Source: Phallus indusiatus (lineage: Eukaryota; Basidiomycota; Agaricomycetes; Phallales; Phallaceae). From it: a stretch of DNA of 64,000 bases. This document shows, in pieces, positions 24,933 through 35,515 of this stretch (its first letter is position 1; the number at the start of each line of letters is the position of its first letter). Location of the stretch: the NCBI GenBank assembly GCA_027605045.1, contig JAQFWX010000047.1, positions 219,646 through 283,645 on the forward strand. The letters are read 5' to 3'. The position numbers and the translations under genes are program-made. The notes below the pieces were generated by a model. It made no database searches. It was given only the letters and a program-made list of their open reading frames with translations, and was not told where the DNA came from.

Positions 24933-25497
24933 CGTGATGGTCGCAGGACAAGGACTATAGTGTAAGCGCTTGGAAGAGATAAGCGAAAGATATAATCATG
25001 TAGCTGATGCCCCAGGGTAATCATCCAGCCAAATCAAATATTCAATGTTCAGGAATCAAGTTTGTCAGCTCTCTTGGCTTCCATACAAATGGGTACTCTG
25101 GGTTCTTTTTGCAACTTTCAGAAGTATACCACGTAGCGTATTCACAAAAAAAAGCTCCGAGAACCTGCTCAGTGCGCCAAGTCATATCAATAAACACACA
25201 CATGGAACTCTGGTTACTGACCCGAATTCTGCATGTGAAGGTCGAATGCCAATATGGGATAGTCATGTGCGGTAACGCTGGCAATCTCATTATTCCACAG
25301 AGCGCGAAACACAGTTGATAGCGCAATGCTTCATAATGAAATTGTATACCGTATGGTATTTTGTTGTGATGCAGCTGTTTTGCCAAACGCCAGCCAAACC
25401 TCGTGTCAGACCCTGTCTCGTGACCTCTTCGGAGAAGGTCCAAGGTTTCCCGAACTTTCCCCATGAGTTCAAACCAGAGGGAGTGCCAATTTCGAAT
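24933..25497. other. Permease 1 upstream region (duplicated)
   Basis: About 560 bp matching 33851-34395 throughout. Contains the presumed permease promoter and, at its far end, the 3' portion of an ORF-like segment (NWHSLWFELMGK on the minus strand) whose counterpart at 34296-34395 belongs to a longer open frame. Confidence 0.6.
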
Positions 25498-25829
25498 CCG
25501 TAGTCGCTCCTTGGGATTTTGGACGGTGAATTTCCGTAAAGCCTTTAGAGAGTAAAGAATGATGAGAAAAGCTCGGTGACGGCTGATTGGACTTTGAACA
25601 CCGCTTGATTTGTTTGCGTCTGCAGAATTCTTAACATTAGGGGGGAAATACATTCCAAAAAGCATGACATACGCGTAAATCCACAATACAATTGTCCAAT
25701 CGAGTGTCAAGCACTCTGGTTGAGTGTCCTCTTTGTCAAACTCGCTTTCTGGGTGTGACGCGCTGATTAGACGCAGTGTAGTAGACGAGAGTCACCCAGC
25801 TGGTTGATCTACTTGTGGGATTCTGACAT
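25498..25829 (-). pseudogene. Truncated aspartyl-tRNA synthetase relic
   Basis: Two pieces of AspRS are fused. The 5' piece (25829 to about 25768) holds the start codon, exon 1 and the beginning of intron 1, but codon 7 is a TAG stop. The second piece (about 25767-25498) corresponds to 20820-20560 of the intact gene: the sequence around the [10 protein letters not shown] region and the following exon and intron. Everything between, including the anticodon-binding domain, is missing, and the catalytic domain beyond 20560 is absent. The right-hand part retains clear similarity, so decay is moderate. Its 5' side shares the promoter region of the aspartate aminotransferase. Confidence 0.85.
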
Positions 25830-26193
25830 TGGAGCAGTAAGTATGAACAACACGATGAAGTGCAGACGACTAAGCGTACGACTCGGCACAAGATCTATAG
25901 TTTCGGTGTGACTCGGCTTACCCAATTGGGAATTGCCGTGTTGAGTCTCCGCGCAAAGCAACGCATTTCTCTCGCGCCTGAATTTTAGTCTTCTGATTAT
26001 CTCTCAGACCTATGTCTATAATGATAATTCAATATTGTTAAACAAGACATCCGTGAAATAAAATCGTCCTCCCAGTCAGCCAGTTTGAACAGAAATTGCT
26101 TCCGGCACAGGACTTCGGCGTCAGGCGGGGCCAGCACGCGGTCCTTGATTTGTTCATTAAAAAATTTTTCCGAGTGAACACTCTTCTTCTCTA
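25830..26193. promoter_or_regulatory. Aspartate aminotransferase promoter (formerly AspRS/AAT bidirectional)
   Basis: About 360 bp between the AspRS-relic ATG and the aminotransferase ATG. The left three quarters match the region upstream of the intact AspRS (21656-21957), including the 19-base block GTTGAGTCTCCGCGCAAAG near 25940. Pyrimidine-rich just before the start. Confidence 0.6.
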
Positions 26194-27775
26194 ATGCTTT
26201 CTGTCTTAAGGTCTAGCGCGTCTCGTTTTTCAGCTCGGACCGTGTCTACGTGGTCGACTGTTCCAGCCGGACCTCCCGATCCCATTTTGGGTACGGTTCA
26301 TTTTTAGACTGAAAGAGAACAAGTTATAACGACATCTACAGGTGTAACTGAAGCGTTCAAGGCTGACACTTCACCAAAGAAGATCAATCTTGGCGTTGGT
26401 GCATACCGAGACGAAAATGGAAAACCATATGTTTTACCCAGTGTTCAAAAAGTTTGTATCCGGTGCTCAGACGTGAAAGCATATAATAATGACATGAAAA
26501 TTATAGGCCGAGGAGATATTGACTGCCAGAAAAATGGACAAGGAATATCTCCCTATCACAGGTTTAGCCGAGTTCACTCGAGAAGCGATTAAACTTGCCT
26601 ATGGGACGGATAGTATACCATTACAAGAAAACAGGGTGCGTTAAAAGTCCTTGCTATCGGAAGATTGACATGAACTTGTTTAAATAGATTGCTGCCACAC
26701 AATCCATATCCGGTACGGGTGCTCTTCGTGTTGGAGGCGCTTTTATAGCTCGACACTATCCCCACGAAAACCGCAAAATCATCTATATCCCTAATCCTAG
26801 CTGGGGCAATCACATTCCCGTGTTTCGCGATTCTGGCTTAGAGGTGCGCAGATATAGTTACTTCGACAAATCCACGGTTGGCTTGGACTTCGCTGGCCTC
26901 AAAGCGGACTTGCTAGCTGCTCCCGAGCAGAGTATCGTTTTGTTCCATGCTTGCGCACACAATCCGACAGGTGTAGATCCTACTCCGGAACAATGGAAGG
27001 AGATATCCGACGTCGTTAAAGAGAGAAAGCTGTTCCCCTTCTTTGACATGGCTTATCAAGGCTTCGCGTCTGGATCGACCAGTAGGGACGCTTTTGCTGT
27101 TCGTTACTTCGTTCAGCAAGGTCATCAAATTGCTCTTGCTCAATCTTTCGCTAAAGTAGGTTTAATTCGCGGACTTATTCAATCTTTCTTCACAATTTAT
27201 TGCAGAACATGGGCTTGTATGGCGAGCGTGTTGGTGCTTTCTCGCTTGTAGCATCCGACCCAACAGAGCGCGCTCGTATAGATTCCCAAATCAAGATCGT
27301 AGTTCGCCCCATGTACTCAAACCCTCCACTCCACGGTGCGCACATTGCCGCTACTATCCTTTCCAATCCCGATCTCTATGCGCAATGGTAATGTTCTCAA
27401 TAACGATCTCTAAGTAATACTATTGACACCTGTAATCAGGGAAAGTGAAGTTAAGGGAATGGCCAACCGAATCATAAGCATGCGCGACAAGCTTTACGAC
27501 ACACTCACCCACGACCTAAGCACTCCTGGCAAGTGGGATCACATCAAATCTCAAATCGGCATGTTCAGGTTAGTTTCAGCGATATCTTGACGCAGCCAGC
27601 GTATTGACTGAGAATTAGCTTCACTGGCCTGACTGCCGAACAAACCAAAGCTTTAGCAGAAAAAGCCCACGTATACATGACCTCAGACGGTCGTATCTCA
27701 ATGGCTGGACTCAACAGTGGCAATATTACATACTTTGCTGAAAGCGTTGACAAAGCTGTTCGGGGCAACTTGTAA
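26194..27775 (+). CDS. AAT1: Aspartate aminotransferase, mitochondrial type
   Basis: PLP enzyme interconverting aspartate/2-oxoglutarate and oxaloacetate/glutamate (malate-aspartate shuttle, nitrogen assimilation). Seen: ATG 26194 with a Ser/Arg-rich presequence ([20 protein letters not shown]), then [11 protein letters not shown] and the active-site N-terminal segment [20 protein letters not shown]. Also [77 protein letters not shown] with the Schiff-base Lys at SFAK (split by an intron), [14 protein letters not shown] and C-terminal [13 protein letters not shown]. Stop 27773-27775. About seven short introns. Length about 425 residues, as expected. In the other duplication unit this gene has been deleted. 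Mitochondrial location is inferred from the presequence. Confidence 0.93.
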
Positions 27776-27955
27776 CAGTTTCGTTGCGGGTGAAAACGAT
27801 AGATATATTATGCAATTCTTGACGTATATATTATTTTCTTGGATGGTACTACATTTTCAATAGATACTTGCATTTTGTTGTTGTTCCATTGCGATGCGAA
27901 GCGAACTGGATCAGGTTGCGTTGCTGACACATACCGGCGCCAACAAATAGTCAGA

Positions 27956-30808
27956 ATGCCTTCCAGCGGCAAGAAAAAGAAAGAAAAGAACGTAGATTTT
28001 GCTGTTGGTCTCTTTTTCTTTTCCACCGTCACAACTCTATTTTACCATCAATGTTAGAAAGCGAAATTAAAATTAGGAAAGGGCAAGAAACCTGCAAATA
28101 ATGCCGTCGACACATCGTTTAAAGCACGCTGTATGATTTTTTTCTTCGGCATTGTCTTGTGAACTAAGATATCTTGTATATAGCTATCGCGGTCCCTTTA
28201 CAGAAGATAGGTTTGGACAAAGGCTCTAATCCGACAACACAACGAAACCTAACTTTGGACGACCTATTGATTCATCTCAAACATCACAATCCCAATACGC
28301 GTAAAGGTAGTCGTTACATCTAGACCGAAGGCTTATGTACTGATCTGAACTGAAGACGCAATCATTGGGCTTCGAGAGTTGCTTGAAGGATACCCGGAGT
28401 TGATCGAGAGCTCTTTAACTGCTGTTCTACATGCTTGCGCGCGTGTAATTGGTGATGAGGTGATATTCGTTGACCTTTCGCGTTTAAAAAATTTTCTTAC
28501 ATGTATCTCAGGATGGTGATGTTAGAAAATTGCTGCACACTTTTTTCTCCTGGCTTTTACGAATATTGCCTCCGGTGGGTGGTTTATGACCGGCTTCAAC
28601 GTTTGCGGCGACTAAAGTTCAAATCACCAGCAACATATTCGTCCGCATCTCCAATTCTTAATGCTGTTCATAACATCTGCACAAACACACATCTATCCTG
28701 CTATCCGTATAGACGCTATTCGGTTTATCGACGTTTTCCTGGAATGCGCTCCAGACATTATCGTGCAAAACTGGCTTCAACCGGATACAACTGGATCACG
28801 GGTTTTAGAAGGTTATCTTGGTCTTCTGAGCTCATCCTCTAAATTCTGGTCCGGGTCTCAAGGTATGCCAAGTCGTTTCACTAAAGATCTCGTATTAAAT
28901 TAAGTGGACAGACGATGCTCCTGGTCCATCTACCGCGAATGTGACCCTATCTCAAAATGTCCGTTGCGTATTTCTCTAAGTTTATTATGTATTCACATGT
29001 ATTACAGTCACGGCTCGTCGTACTATCTTCCTTGGCGAAATTCTTGGAAAAGGCATTATTACCATCACAAAGCGAACAAACATCTGTCGTTCCGAGATGG
29101 GTTTTCTTTCCTTATTTCGCATCACAAAATGAACTAGAAGCATTTTGTGCCCTTGTATATCCTTCTCGGCTCAATGATCAACTGCCTAAAACTGTTGCTT
29201 GGGGCGAGTCCGAAGGTGTATTTGTTGGCCCGTTCGAGGACTACTGCCAAGTTGGGGGAAATGACGTGCATGAAATATGGCTTTCTCCGGATGAAATAGA
29301 CACGCTGATGCAAGATACGGATAAACCAAAACAGCTTGCTTCACTGGAGTCGCATCCCAAATCCTCGCGTGATACTTATATTGGGTATTTAGTGGTATGT
29401 ACATTCCACGCGCCGATATCAGTACGTGATGTGACGTTTTTCGTGTATAGCAATTGTCCAGGACCTTGCAGCCTATTCTTGCAACCGTATGGCTCGATGT
29501 AGCACCTTCTGTGTTTATTTCCGTTTCAGCAGAAACAGCAAACAAAACAGAGACACAACTTGCACTTGTCGTGCTCAAAATTACTGGATGCCTGTATGGA
29601 GAGATAATCAGAAGCACTGATATTGTAAGCACCTAGCAATAAGGTGTTACCTCGCTTTCTAATTTTATTCCAGCCGGACTATACCAAAAAATCAGTCAAA
29701 GACGATCTTTACAATTTGCTGGCTCATATATCTCCCTATTTGCCACAGGTGATCTCTGTGAATGACTTTGAAGTAGGTGTCCCCTTTTTTGAATTATTTG
29801 CAGCTCATGTTTTTGAAGGTAGAGGAACTTGTTCGGTCGATGAGCTTCAGCTACTGTGAATTGGTTTCGCTGACTCTGTTGCTGGGGACCGATGACGCCT
29901 CACAAACTTCAGAGTCCCGGCGAAAACAGGAGAGAGGTTTATCAATACAACTAGAAAGAGTAGGGGAATACATCCTCCAATCTCTAAATGGAAAAGTATG
30001 GTTGTTTTGTGTAAAGTGCTTTCAATCACTGATGCAATTTGGTTGTAGTCGTCGGTACTCTCGACATCTGCCTATACAAGCCTTTTACCGACACTTTGGT
30101 ATTTGTTAACCCACAAATCAAAGAGCGATTATTTATCCACCATTAAATCTGCCTGCATTGATCATTCAATCCGCCTAAATTCGAAGTCGGGCTCGAAATC
30201 TTTATCTACCCAGTTAATCGGGATATTCGTATTGGTATTGTATTTTCACACAATCTGAAAACAAACGCATCTCAGTATTTTTGTAGTATTCTAGCCTTTC
30301 GTATTCAACTAATGTAGCATCAGACGAAATTGCTCGTCTTAGAGAATGGTATCAACACTTGCCTAAGGCCCTTTGGGAAGCAGGTGCCAATGATCCTAAT
30401 CTGGCCGAGGTAAGAATTAATCTGAAGGAAATAACCCTTTCATATCTGACATCTTAATGAAGATTATTCTCCTACTACTGTTACGCATTTCACAACGACG
30501 AATCCAGATTTTTGATGAAAACGTGAGTTCACAACTCGCATCATGTGAAAAGAAGAAAAAAATTAACATTCTGGTTTTAGTCACATACTGCGGTTATATC
30601 CCGACTGGTACCTTTTTTTACGATAACTCATCCACAAAAGGGTGAAGTGCCTGGACCGTTTACTAAATTAAAATCTCTACAACTCCGGAGATTGACTTTG
30701 GACGTGGTTAAAGTACTGGTCCATGATTATGAAAAGGCCGGTGCAGGGCTTCGAGCTTCTGTTGAACGGGCCGTTATCGACACGAAGGATACGATACAAT
30801 GGTTATAA
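27956..30808 (+). CDS. IPI1: IPI1/TEX10-like pre-rRNA processing protein (Rix1 complex)
   Basis: Ipi1 is a HEAT-like subunit of the Rix1-Ipi1-Ipi3 complex acting in ITS2 processing and late 60S assembly in the nucleus. Seen: ATG 27956 with a basic start (MPSSGKKKKEKNVDFA), spliced to KAKLKLGKGKKPANNAVDTS and FKARSIAVPLQK, the conserved Ipi1 N-terminus. Then NLTLDDLLIHLKHHNPNTRK, DAIIGLRELLEGYPELI, VRKLLHTFFSWLL, HIYPAIRIDAIRFIDVFLE, and an alpha-helical body. The last exon runs from SHTAVISRLVPFF to KDTIQWL with stop at 30806-30808. About ten introns. It lies 180 bp downstream of AAT1 on the same strand and is convergent with permease 2. A decayed copy of its last exon sits at 21958-22170. 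Confidence 0.85.
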
Positions 30809-33800
30809 TATACGTCGTGACGAATATTTTTGAGACTGATTACCACTTAGTTAAACACTTTGTTGGTTTTTAGCATATCGATGAAGTTCATTAGCGACTT
30901 GGCAGTCGTGTATCTCATCTATGAAATCTGTGTTTGATTCATTTGTTAAGAATCACGAGGCAAAATTACCTGGCTTGTGCATGTGATGTATCATCGCATC
31001 ATGAATTGGTTTTTGTGCTTTTACCATGGAGACACAGGGCCCCCTTATGATCAATTCTGTTCCTGCAACGACCTCCACATCAATTGTGAATGTTTGTAAT
31101 TTAACTCGTCCTTTTATGAAAACATGATGTTGCTTGATAGCTTTTAGTTAGACAGTTCCGGCATTTTATGTTAAGGGGAAACATCAGTTGGTTGGTTGTT
31201 CGCTTTTGGTCTCGTGATCCTCTCAATGGCAATCACAAACGATATGAATCGCGAGAGCACGGAATAGTAAGGGGTTAAATTTGATCATCTGAATTGTATT
31301 ACAAATCGTGTTGCTCCGTAGAAATGGGAGCCTAGTCATGTAAAATATCATCACATCTGAGTTTTTTTAGTACCTTTGATACAAAAACTATTCTAGAGCA
31401 AAACTTACAAGCCACTGCCAAAATCTCTCTATGAAGTTTCGTGGAGGCGGTTCGTCGTAGCTAAAAACAAATTAAATGAATGAATTGAAGCCGGAAGAAA
31501 ATACGCACGTCGCTTCAATGATTTTATCTAATCCACTGAAGAAATCCATATTTTCTGGCGAGACCATCGGTTGTCGATACAAAAAGTATCGAGCTCCAAA
31601 GTAAAGGATAGGGAACAAAGCGAAAGGTAGGTAATTAGTTACAAAGGTATCTGTAGCCCATTCTAAACGAAAGAAGATATTGAACTCGTCAAAATGTCAA
31701 AAATCGAGGAATTAGCTTACGGCCTTTCAAGAAAACACTGACGCCACTAAAAAAGCAGACTGTTAATGTAGAGATGACCGTGTACCATGCAGCGTAGGGT
31801 TGGAAAGGTGACTTGTAAGGGAGAGTATCTCTAGAAATTCCCTGCGCTTTCATTCCGGCGTAAAATCGGAGGTACGTAAACGCGATACCAAACCAGCCCA
31901 TCATTCCCGCGATGGAAGTCTATAATTAATAGTTTCACTCCTGCCCTTTAGCGTTGAGGTTGTATAGACCACTCACCATATTGACAAACCAGTTGAAGAC
32001 ACGACCTGCACCTGCACTGGTTGCCATATATGCTAACGAATACGTGAGTGTTCAAATCATGCAAGTTCACATGGATTTAATTACCTAGAAGACCTATACT
32101 TGCGCTTGCGACTACGGAGACAAGAGGCAGGCCCCGTTTTGTGGTATACGCCATGATTTTGGGAGCATTTCCGGAGATAGCCAAAGCATCTAAAACAATG
32201 TTAGTTTTTCATGTTTGTTCCGTAAGCCCTAGAATGCTAACATAGTGCTCGTGAGCTGATATACGTATCACTAGAAGCAGCGGACCACGCCGAAGTGAGT
32301 AGACAAGCGTTGATGACAGATGGAAGCCCTTTGATTCCCGATCTCACGATGCTACCCAAAAGCTTTGGTCTTGGTGCGAATTAGTGAAAAGCTGTAACGT
32401 ACGCAATAACAAATGGAGATGCTGCTGCATCCTGAACTTTAAGATTCAGACTTGGACTGTCGGACGGCACTAGGAGACCAATAATAAATGTGCCTCCGAT
32501 GTAAAAGAGTAATATGCGTATGTAGACTCGCTTTATGGCTTTGGGAAGGTTTTTTCCTTAAGTGAACATGTCACCATTGATATCAATATCAAAATAAAAT
32601 ATATCGAACTTACGAGGGTTTCTGGCTTCTCCAGCCGCAAGTGCCACAACCTCAGTCCCAATATAAGAGAATGCCGCCTGTGTCATAACTAACCACCTAG
32701 ACAATCGGAACAACTTCTTTCAGAGAAGCTAATATCAAGAAAAGATTATGCAGAAATATTACCATCCGAGGAAGCGTCCTGTGGCACCAGGAACATTATC
32801 GGCTTGTACGAACGGCCCAGGTTTTTTCCAAAATCTGAAGCCGATTCGATCGTGATCTGGGCCTCCGCCCAGGTCGAGAACAATTCCGAGAATAATGAGA
32901 CCCGTGATGGTGAGAACTTTGATAGATGCAAAGTAAAATTCGCATTCTCCGTATAAACCTATCAATATATGCGTAAGATAATGAATGAAAAGAAAGGCGT
33001 CTCATATATAAATGTATATGAAAGAATACCAACCAGCGCCGAATAAGTTAATTATTACGACAACCACAAAGAATATTGTGATCCATACTGCGTTGTTGAC
33101 AGATTTATTCCAGAAGTTTATCAAAATAGAAGATGCGCTAAGTTCGGTTGGTAAAAGCATTGCCCTGGGAGGAGATTGGCGTAATGTTTTTAGCTTGGGA
33201 AAATGACGGAGTCAATATGTGAAAGGCACGAACCAATTATACCAGTAGTTCCAACCTATAGCAAACGAGAAACTTTGATTGACGAATCGTTCCGCGAGTT
33301 TAATAAAACCACCAGGGATGGGAAGGTAAGCAATCATTTCTCCGAGGCAAATCATGGTTGAATAACACATAGATCCAACACTCGATTCGACATGAGGAAA
33401 ACGTGGAAAGAGAAGAGCAAAAATGGCAGAACATACACCATATAACCCAACAAAAGTCCGACAGGACCGCCATTTTGCAGAGGCGTGCTATTATGACAAA
33501 GATGGTGAAATTAAGATGGTATCGTGCCAGAAGTACTAAAGAACTTGCGCAGTGCCCAAGAATAGACCGGTACCGATAACACCTAAAAGAGTACACATAT
33601 ATATCAAGCAGGTACTGCATATCACCAGAATTCGATAACTAACCTCCAATACTTCAAAGGAGATGGTTTAGGCATGAGAACATGACTAGCCAATAGGAAA
33701 GTGACATACATACCTAATCATGGCAATGTGCCTATTTTTCAATTGTCGTTTGAGACCAGGACCCGAGGAAGTCTCGAGATCGATCTCATTGCTTTCTTTG

Positions 33801-34395
33801 GAGGATACGACGTCTTTGTCTTCTTTGTCTTTCTCTGGAAATTGGCCCATCGTGGTGGTCGCAGGAAGACAAGGATTCTAGCGTAAGCGCTTGGAAGAGA
33901 TAAGCGCAAGATATGGTCATGTAGCTGATGCTCCAAGGCAATCATACGGCCAAATTAAGTATTCAGTATTCAGTATAGATCTCAGGCCGCAGGGCTTCCA
34001 TTCAAATAGGCACCCGGGGTTTGCTTTGCAAATTTGAGAGTATACCACGAAGCATAAAAATAAACTCGGGGTCAAACGAGAACCTGTGGACGTCAAGTCA
34101 CGTCAATGAACACACATGGAACTCTGGCTACTGTGCATGTGAAAATCAAATACCATATATGAGATAGTCACGTGCGACGCTGACAATTTCGTTGTTCCAC
34201 ACTGTACAGAACATAGTCGAGAATATAATCATAATGAAATTATATATCATATACATACGGTGTTCTGATGATGCAGCAAACATGTTTGCAAAACTCTAGC
34301 AAAGCCTCGTGCGAGATTTCATCTCGTGACCTCTTCGAATACTGCAGCCAGAAGGTTTTCCCATGGGTTCAAACCAGAAAGAGAGCCAATTTCGC
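30692..34395. repeat. Segmental duplication, copy B (IPI1 3' end + permease 2 + flank)
   Basis: Colinear partner of 21958-25497. Similarity begins within the IPI1 last exon and ends near 34395, inside an open frame on the minus strand. Differences are scattered substitutions and small indels in noncoding parts; coding exons are closest. Confidence 0.85.
31393..33850 (-). CDS. Amino acid permease 2 (paralogue of permease 1)
   Basis: Second copy of the APC/YAT transporter. ATG 33850 (MGQFPEKDKEDKDV) and the same exon layout and transmembrane signatures as permease 1, for example LSVF-type helix FFSGVSVFLKGR, GLPLVSVVAS, MMGWFGIAFTYLRFYAGMKA and QAAFSYIGTEVVALAAGEA. The C-terminus reads through the position where permease 1 stops and ends QWLVSFALE, stop at 31393. 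One intron donor near 33537 has become GC (GCAAGT, against GTAAGT in copy 1), a tolerated alternative. I saw no frameshift or premature stop, so the gene looks functional. Substrate unknown; divergence from copy 1 could reflect changed expression or specificity. Confidence 0.85.
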
Positions 34396-34781
34396 AAAGT
34401 CGTCCTCCGTATAATGATTGGTTGACAGTCCACAATTATCTCGGCATCATTTAGAAGGCACCCGCCAGGAACAGATTTGAAGGAGAGGAAGGATGGGACG
34501 AGATCTGTGTATAATTGTGAAATACCGTCCCGGTAGTGCTCATCGAAGCATGAAATGAACTCTGCCATCTTTCCCCAAACTTCTGAACCCGATACATTAA
34601 AAGAAAATCTGAATGAGAGAATGAGGTCAATTAAAACTAAACGTATGAATGTGCTTGCCTCGATGGTGGGTCTTCGTGTAAAGAAGCGTAAACCCAAAAG
34701 GTTATACATGATGCCGATAAAAACCATCTCCGCAATAGACTTGTGCAGAAAATTTAAATGTCCCGTTCGTCCCGAAACCAT
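34296..34781 (-). CDS. Uncharacterised open frame, possible gene fragment
   Basis: Open from ATG 34781 to 34296, about 160 residues, with an even hydrophobic/polar mix (IAEMVFIGIMYNLLGLRFF, LSFKSVPGGCLLNDAEIIVD). A coding-like stretch (VLVYGFVDDPVK) lies just upstream at about 34870-34830 with a possible donor, so this may be the middle of a decayed spliced gene. Its last 100 bases lie in the segmental duplication and have a counterpart at 25400-25500. No family recognised; could be chance. Confidence 0.3.
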   Translation of the reverse strand: MVSGRTGHLNFLHKSIAEMVFIGIMYNLLGLRFFTRRPTIEASTFIRLVLIDLILSFRFSFNVSGSEVWGKMAEFISCFDEHYRDGISQLYTDLVPSFLSFKSVPGGCLLNDAEIIVDCQPIIIRRTTLRNWLSFWFEPMGKPSGCSIRRGHEMKSRTRLC

Positions 34782-35394
34782 ATCGAAGTTAGCTTACTGG
34801 TTCAACTATTCAGAGAAAACGATCCGGAATAAGTCTCACTTGACGGGATCGTCTACGAAGCCATAAACTAGCACAAGCGTGGTTTAGACAGGAGGCAGGC
34901 ATTCCGATAAAAAACGTTGCAGATGGACATGTAAATTGAAAAACACCAGATTGCTATAATCAATTACTAATGCAGGGAATCAAATTTTCTAAATAAGGAT
35001 CCTTCGCCTTCGATGTTAAATTAAAAATAAGCCATAAAAGTGATTGCGCACCCGAATCATCACATATGTTCGCCTGGTTGGGATTTACGAACTCTTTAGA
35101 ATTTAGCACCTTTAGTTGTGATTCGCTTAAAGTTCATTATGGCTTCATAAATCGGTGGTTCTGGAAGTCCGGAACTGAGCCAGTTAGCATTTTTTCTATA
35201 GTACAGGCTTCCGACTCTGGTTGCTATTGTGAACAAGAACTTGAATTCTCTTCTTCCAAATTTAGTTGAATGGGCTCAAATCGAGGAGTGCGGGTCAAGT
35301 GATGTGAGATATCAAAAAACCATCTGAAAGCAATATCAAAATTGAACGCTTGACCGCTGTATGAAGAAGTCTTGTGCGAGTCGTTGTCTCAACC

Positions 35395-35515
35395 TCGGAC
35401 CGGGCCGCCGGCGCCTGAGCGAAGGCAACAAGCGCGCGCTCGGAGCACGGCGCCCACAAGAACAAAGATTAAATAATTGATCGAAAAAAAAAAGAGCAGC
35501 GCGCCGCGGTACCCG
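35395..35515. other. Isolated GC-rich, CpG-dense patch
   Basis: Around 120 bp with GCCGCCGGCGCC and GCGCGCGCTCGG blocks, an internal A/T spacer and a second GCGCGCCGCGG block. Composition differs sharply from both sides. No reading frame or known element recognised. Confidence 0.5.

Larger units (their letters stand above)
21958..25497. repeat. Segmental duplication, copy A (IPI1 tail + permease 1 + flank)
   Basis: Colinear with 30692-34395 over about 3.5 kb in the same orientation: IPI1 3' end, permease with all its introns, the permease upstream region and a further roughly 450 bp (for example GTTCAAACCAGA and GTGACCTCTTCG blocks in both). Right end is at about 25497, where it abuts truncated AspRS sequence. 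Confidence 0.85.

Noticed and set aside
25042..25710. 222-codon minus-strand open frame spanning AspRS-relic and permease-flank sequence
   Set aside because: It crosses the duplication junction and reads AspRS intron and coding bases in a non-AspRS frame; a chance fusion frame rather than a gene.
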